Part shown: piece after piece, positions 62,871 through 64,000 of the stretch
Numbering within the stretch: the stretch's first letter is position 1
Layout: the number at the start of each line of letters is the position of its first letter
Assembly (NCBI RefSeq): GCF_030656875.1
Contig: NZ_CP130943.1
Span: forward strand, 1,364,001 to 1,428,000
From: Prescottella sp. R16
GTDB lineage: Bacteria > Actinomycetota > Actinomycetes > Mycobacteriales > Mycobacteriaceae
DNA: 64,000 nucleotides
Reading direction: 5' to 3'
Notes under the pieces: generated by a model
What the model saw: the letters and a program-made list of their open reading frames with translations, nothing else
What the model was told of the DNA's origin: nothing
Databases searched by the model: none
Program-made: the position numbers and the translations under genes

Positions 62871-63740
62871 ATGCGCAGCGCCGCGTTCCCGCGCCCGACG
62901 ATTCTGCCTGCGGCGGAGTCCGGCCCACAGGTCCGGGTGGCGTCCGTGACCGGCCGGCCGGTGCCGTACTCGGTGGCCGGTTCCGGACGGCCGGTGGTGT
63001 TCCTGCACGGGTTCGGGCTCACCCCGCGCACGTATTCCGGTGCGATCGGTGCGCTCGCCGCGTCCGGAGTGCGGGTGTACGCGCCGGCCCTGCCCGGTTT
63101 CGGGGGTACCGATCCGCTGCCCCCGCAGGGGTCGGGTTCCGGTTCGGGATTCGACGGGTACGCCCGCTGGGTCGGCGGATTCCTCGACGCGGTCGGCCTC
63201 GACGGGGCCGTTCCCGTCGTCGGGCACTCGTTCGGCGGCGGGGTGGCGCTGGCGTCGGCCCACGCGCTGGGGGACCGGGTGTCGCAACTGGTGCTCGTCA
63301 ACGCGGTCGGTGGTGGTGCGTGGTCTCCGGCGGGGACGGTCCGTGAGATCCGGCAGCGTCCGCTGTGGCGGTGGGCGGCGTCGGCGGCCGTCGACACGAT
63401 TCTCGGTGGGACGCCGGTGTCGACGCTCGCCTCGATCACCGGTGATGCGCTGCGCAACACGGTGCGTGCGCCCGGATCCGTGTGGCGGATCGGGGACCTC
63501 GCCCGCAGCGCGGATCTGCGGGCGGAGGCGGGGCACGTCGCGGATCGGGGCGTCCCGACGACCCTGCTGTGGAGCCGCGGTGACACGTTCGTTCCGCAGG
63601 CCAGTTTCGAATCGTTGCGACGTGCGTTGGGGGATCCGCACGTGCACCGCGTCGCCGGCTGTCACAGCTGGCTGATCGGTGATCCGGGCGCGTTCGGGCG
63701 GGCGGTGCACGCAGCGCTGACACGATCCGCGCGATTGTGA
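62871..63740 (+). CDS. Alpha/beta-fold hydrolase
   Basis: Alpha/beta hydrolase of 289 residues. Oxyanion loop VVFLHGFGLTPRTYSG, nucleophile elbow VVGHSFGGGVALA (Ser, about residue 125), catalytic acid in LLWSRGDTFVP and His in AGCHSWLIGDP. ATG 62871 has GACGAGG at 62857-62863 seven bases upstream; a GTG at 62823 would add 16 residues with a poorer site. It lies 94 bases after the LuxR gene. Substrate unknown. The following acyl-activating enzyme gene suggests ester or acid metabolism, weakly. Confidence 0.84.
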   Translation: MRSAAFPRPTILPAAESGPQVRVASVTGRPVPYSVAGSGRPVVFLHGFGLTPRTYSGAIGALAASGVRVYAPALPGFGGTDPLPPQGSGSGSGFDGYARWVGGFLDAVGLDGAVPVVGHSFGGGVALASAHALGDRVSQLVLVNAVGGGAWSPAGTVREIRQRPLWRWAASAAVDTILGGTPVSTLASITGDALRNTVRAPGSVWRIGDLARSADLRAEAGHVADRGVPTTLLWSRGDTFVPQASFESLRRALGDPHVHRVAGCHSWLIGDPGAFGRAVHAALTRSARL

Positions 63741-63755
63741 TCTACGTCATATAGT
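63736..63755 (+). promoter_or_regulatory. CRP-like site and -10 element before the right-edge gene
   Basis: TGTGA-TCTACG-TCATA (63736-63751) matches the CRP/GlxR dyad TGTGA-N6-TCACA at all but one base. TATAGT at 63750-63755 is a strong -10 hexamer and overlaps it; no -35 at 17 bp was found. If used, CRP at this position would repress. Confidence 0.4.
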
Positions 63756-63784
63756 CTGGCTGTCCTCGACCAGTGGAGGTGGCC

Positions 63785-64000
63785 GTGTCGGAGTTGTCCC
63801 CGTCCTCGCCGTCGTCGGTGCCGTGTTCCCGGATCGTCCGTCGCTCCGACGGCCTGCTGCACTTCACGGGCCTGCCGTCGTGCCTCACCGAACTCCTCGA
63901 CATCGCCGCCCACCGGTACGCGGCCCGCGAGGCCGTCGTCGAGGTCGGCGGCCCCCGCCTCACGTACGCGCAGTTGTGGACGTCGGCGGCGCGGATCGCC
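63785..64000 (+). CDS. AMP-dependent synthetase/ligase, N-terminus only
   Basis: First 72 codons of an adenylate-forming enzyme, cut by the window. After a Ser/Pro-rich start the sequence GLPSCLTELLDIAAHRYAAR then EAVVEVGGPRLTYAQLWTSA is the usual N-terminal pattern of acyl-CoA synthetases and related ligases. GTG 63785 has GGAGGT at 63775-63780. Domain motifs that decide substrate lie outside the window. A CRP-like site and TATAGT precede it. Confidence 0.7.
   Translation, partial: MSELSPSSPSSVPCSRIVRRSDGLLHFTGLPSCLTELLDIAAHRYAAREAVVEVGGPRLTYAQLWTSAARIA

Overview
The window is about 70% G+C, densely coded, and uses GTG starts freely. The gene set and order point to a mycolate-producing actinobacterium, most likely a Rhodococcus. 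From about 1.8 kb to 52 kb the core follows the Mycobacterium tuberculosis region around Rv1177 to Rv1248c as I remember it: ferredoxin, dapC, pruA/proline dehydrogenase, fadD36, dapD/dapE, two LOG proteins, fadD6, folP2, gpgS, tag, glgM/glgC, an O-methyltransferase, sigE-rseA-htrA-tatB, mrp, a lytic transglycosylase, DUF1003, an MgtE-N protein, malic enzyme, an lpqZ-like lipoprotein, an SDR and kgd. Genus and synteny statements are recalled, not computed.

Layout. 0-1.7 kb: YeiH-type exporter (cut at the left edge) divergent from a LysR regulator. 1.8-7.5 kb: ferredoxin, dapC with a tandemly repeated 3' end, proline catabolism, FadD36. 7.5-13.4 kb: lipid and redox accessory genes (3-hydroxyacyl-CoA dehydrogenase, MDR oxidoreductase, TauD dioxygenase with its TetR, enoyl-CoA hydratase, amino acid permease). 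13.4-15.5 kb: divergent dapD/dapE of lysine and diaminopimelate synthesis. 15.5-25.8 kb: LOG pair, FadD6, FolP2, GpgS (methylglucose lipopolysaccharide precursor), small DivIVA-like protein, Tag, DUF3117, RlmA-like methyltransferase, GlgM/GlgC, O-methyltransferase. 25.9-29.1 kb: envelope-stress cluster sigE-rseA-htrA-tatB with a complex control region. 29.1-33.3 kb: Mrp, lytic transglycosylase, DUF1003, MgtE-N protein. 33.4-38.3 kb: CitE-like lyase, stress protein, MFS exporter, Sufu-domain protein, PHP phosphoesterase, small membrane protein. 38.3-40.5 kb: malic enzyme with a long leader, then a substrate-binding-like lipoprotein. 40.5-44.8 kb: divergent HSP90-family protein coupled to a TPR-like protein. 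44.8-47.9 kb: SDR and Baeyer-Villiger-type monooxygenase opposite a TetR. 48-51.7 kb: kgd. 51.8-64 kb: accessory genes (fused ABC exporter, DUF305/DUF6153 pair, hydrolases, EcsC-like, Xi-class GST, GNAT, ATPase-LuxR regulator, start of an acyl-activating enzyme at the right edge).

Functionally the window joins central carbon metabolism (Kgd, malic enzyme, glycogen/maltosyl branch), lysine/DAP synthesis, proline use, lipid activation and envelope stress. Many genes have a -10-like TANNNT six to eight bases before the start codon, consistent with leaderless transcripts, and this was used to choose starts.

The points most worth a second look are the HSP90/TPR gene pair with a long inverted repeat abutting its start codon, a GGTTACT-N4-AGTAA operator shared by fadD6 and malic enzyme, overlapping dapD/dapE promoters, and the sigE control region. 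I saw no tRNA, rRNA, CRISPR array, insertion sequence or prophage.
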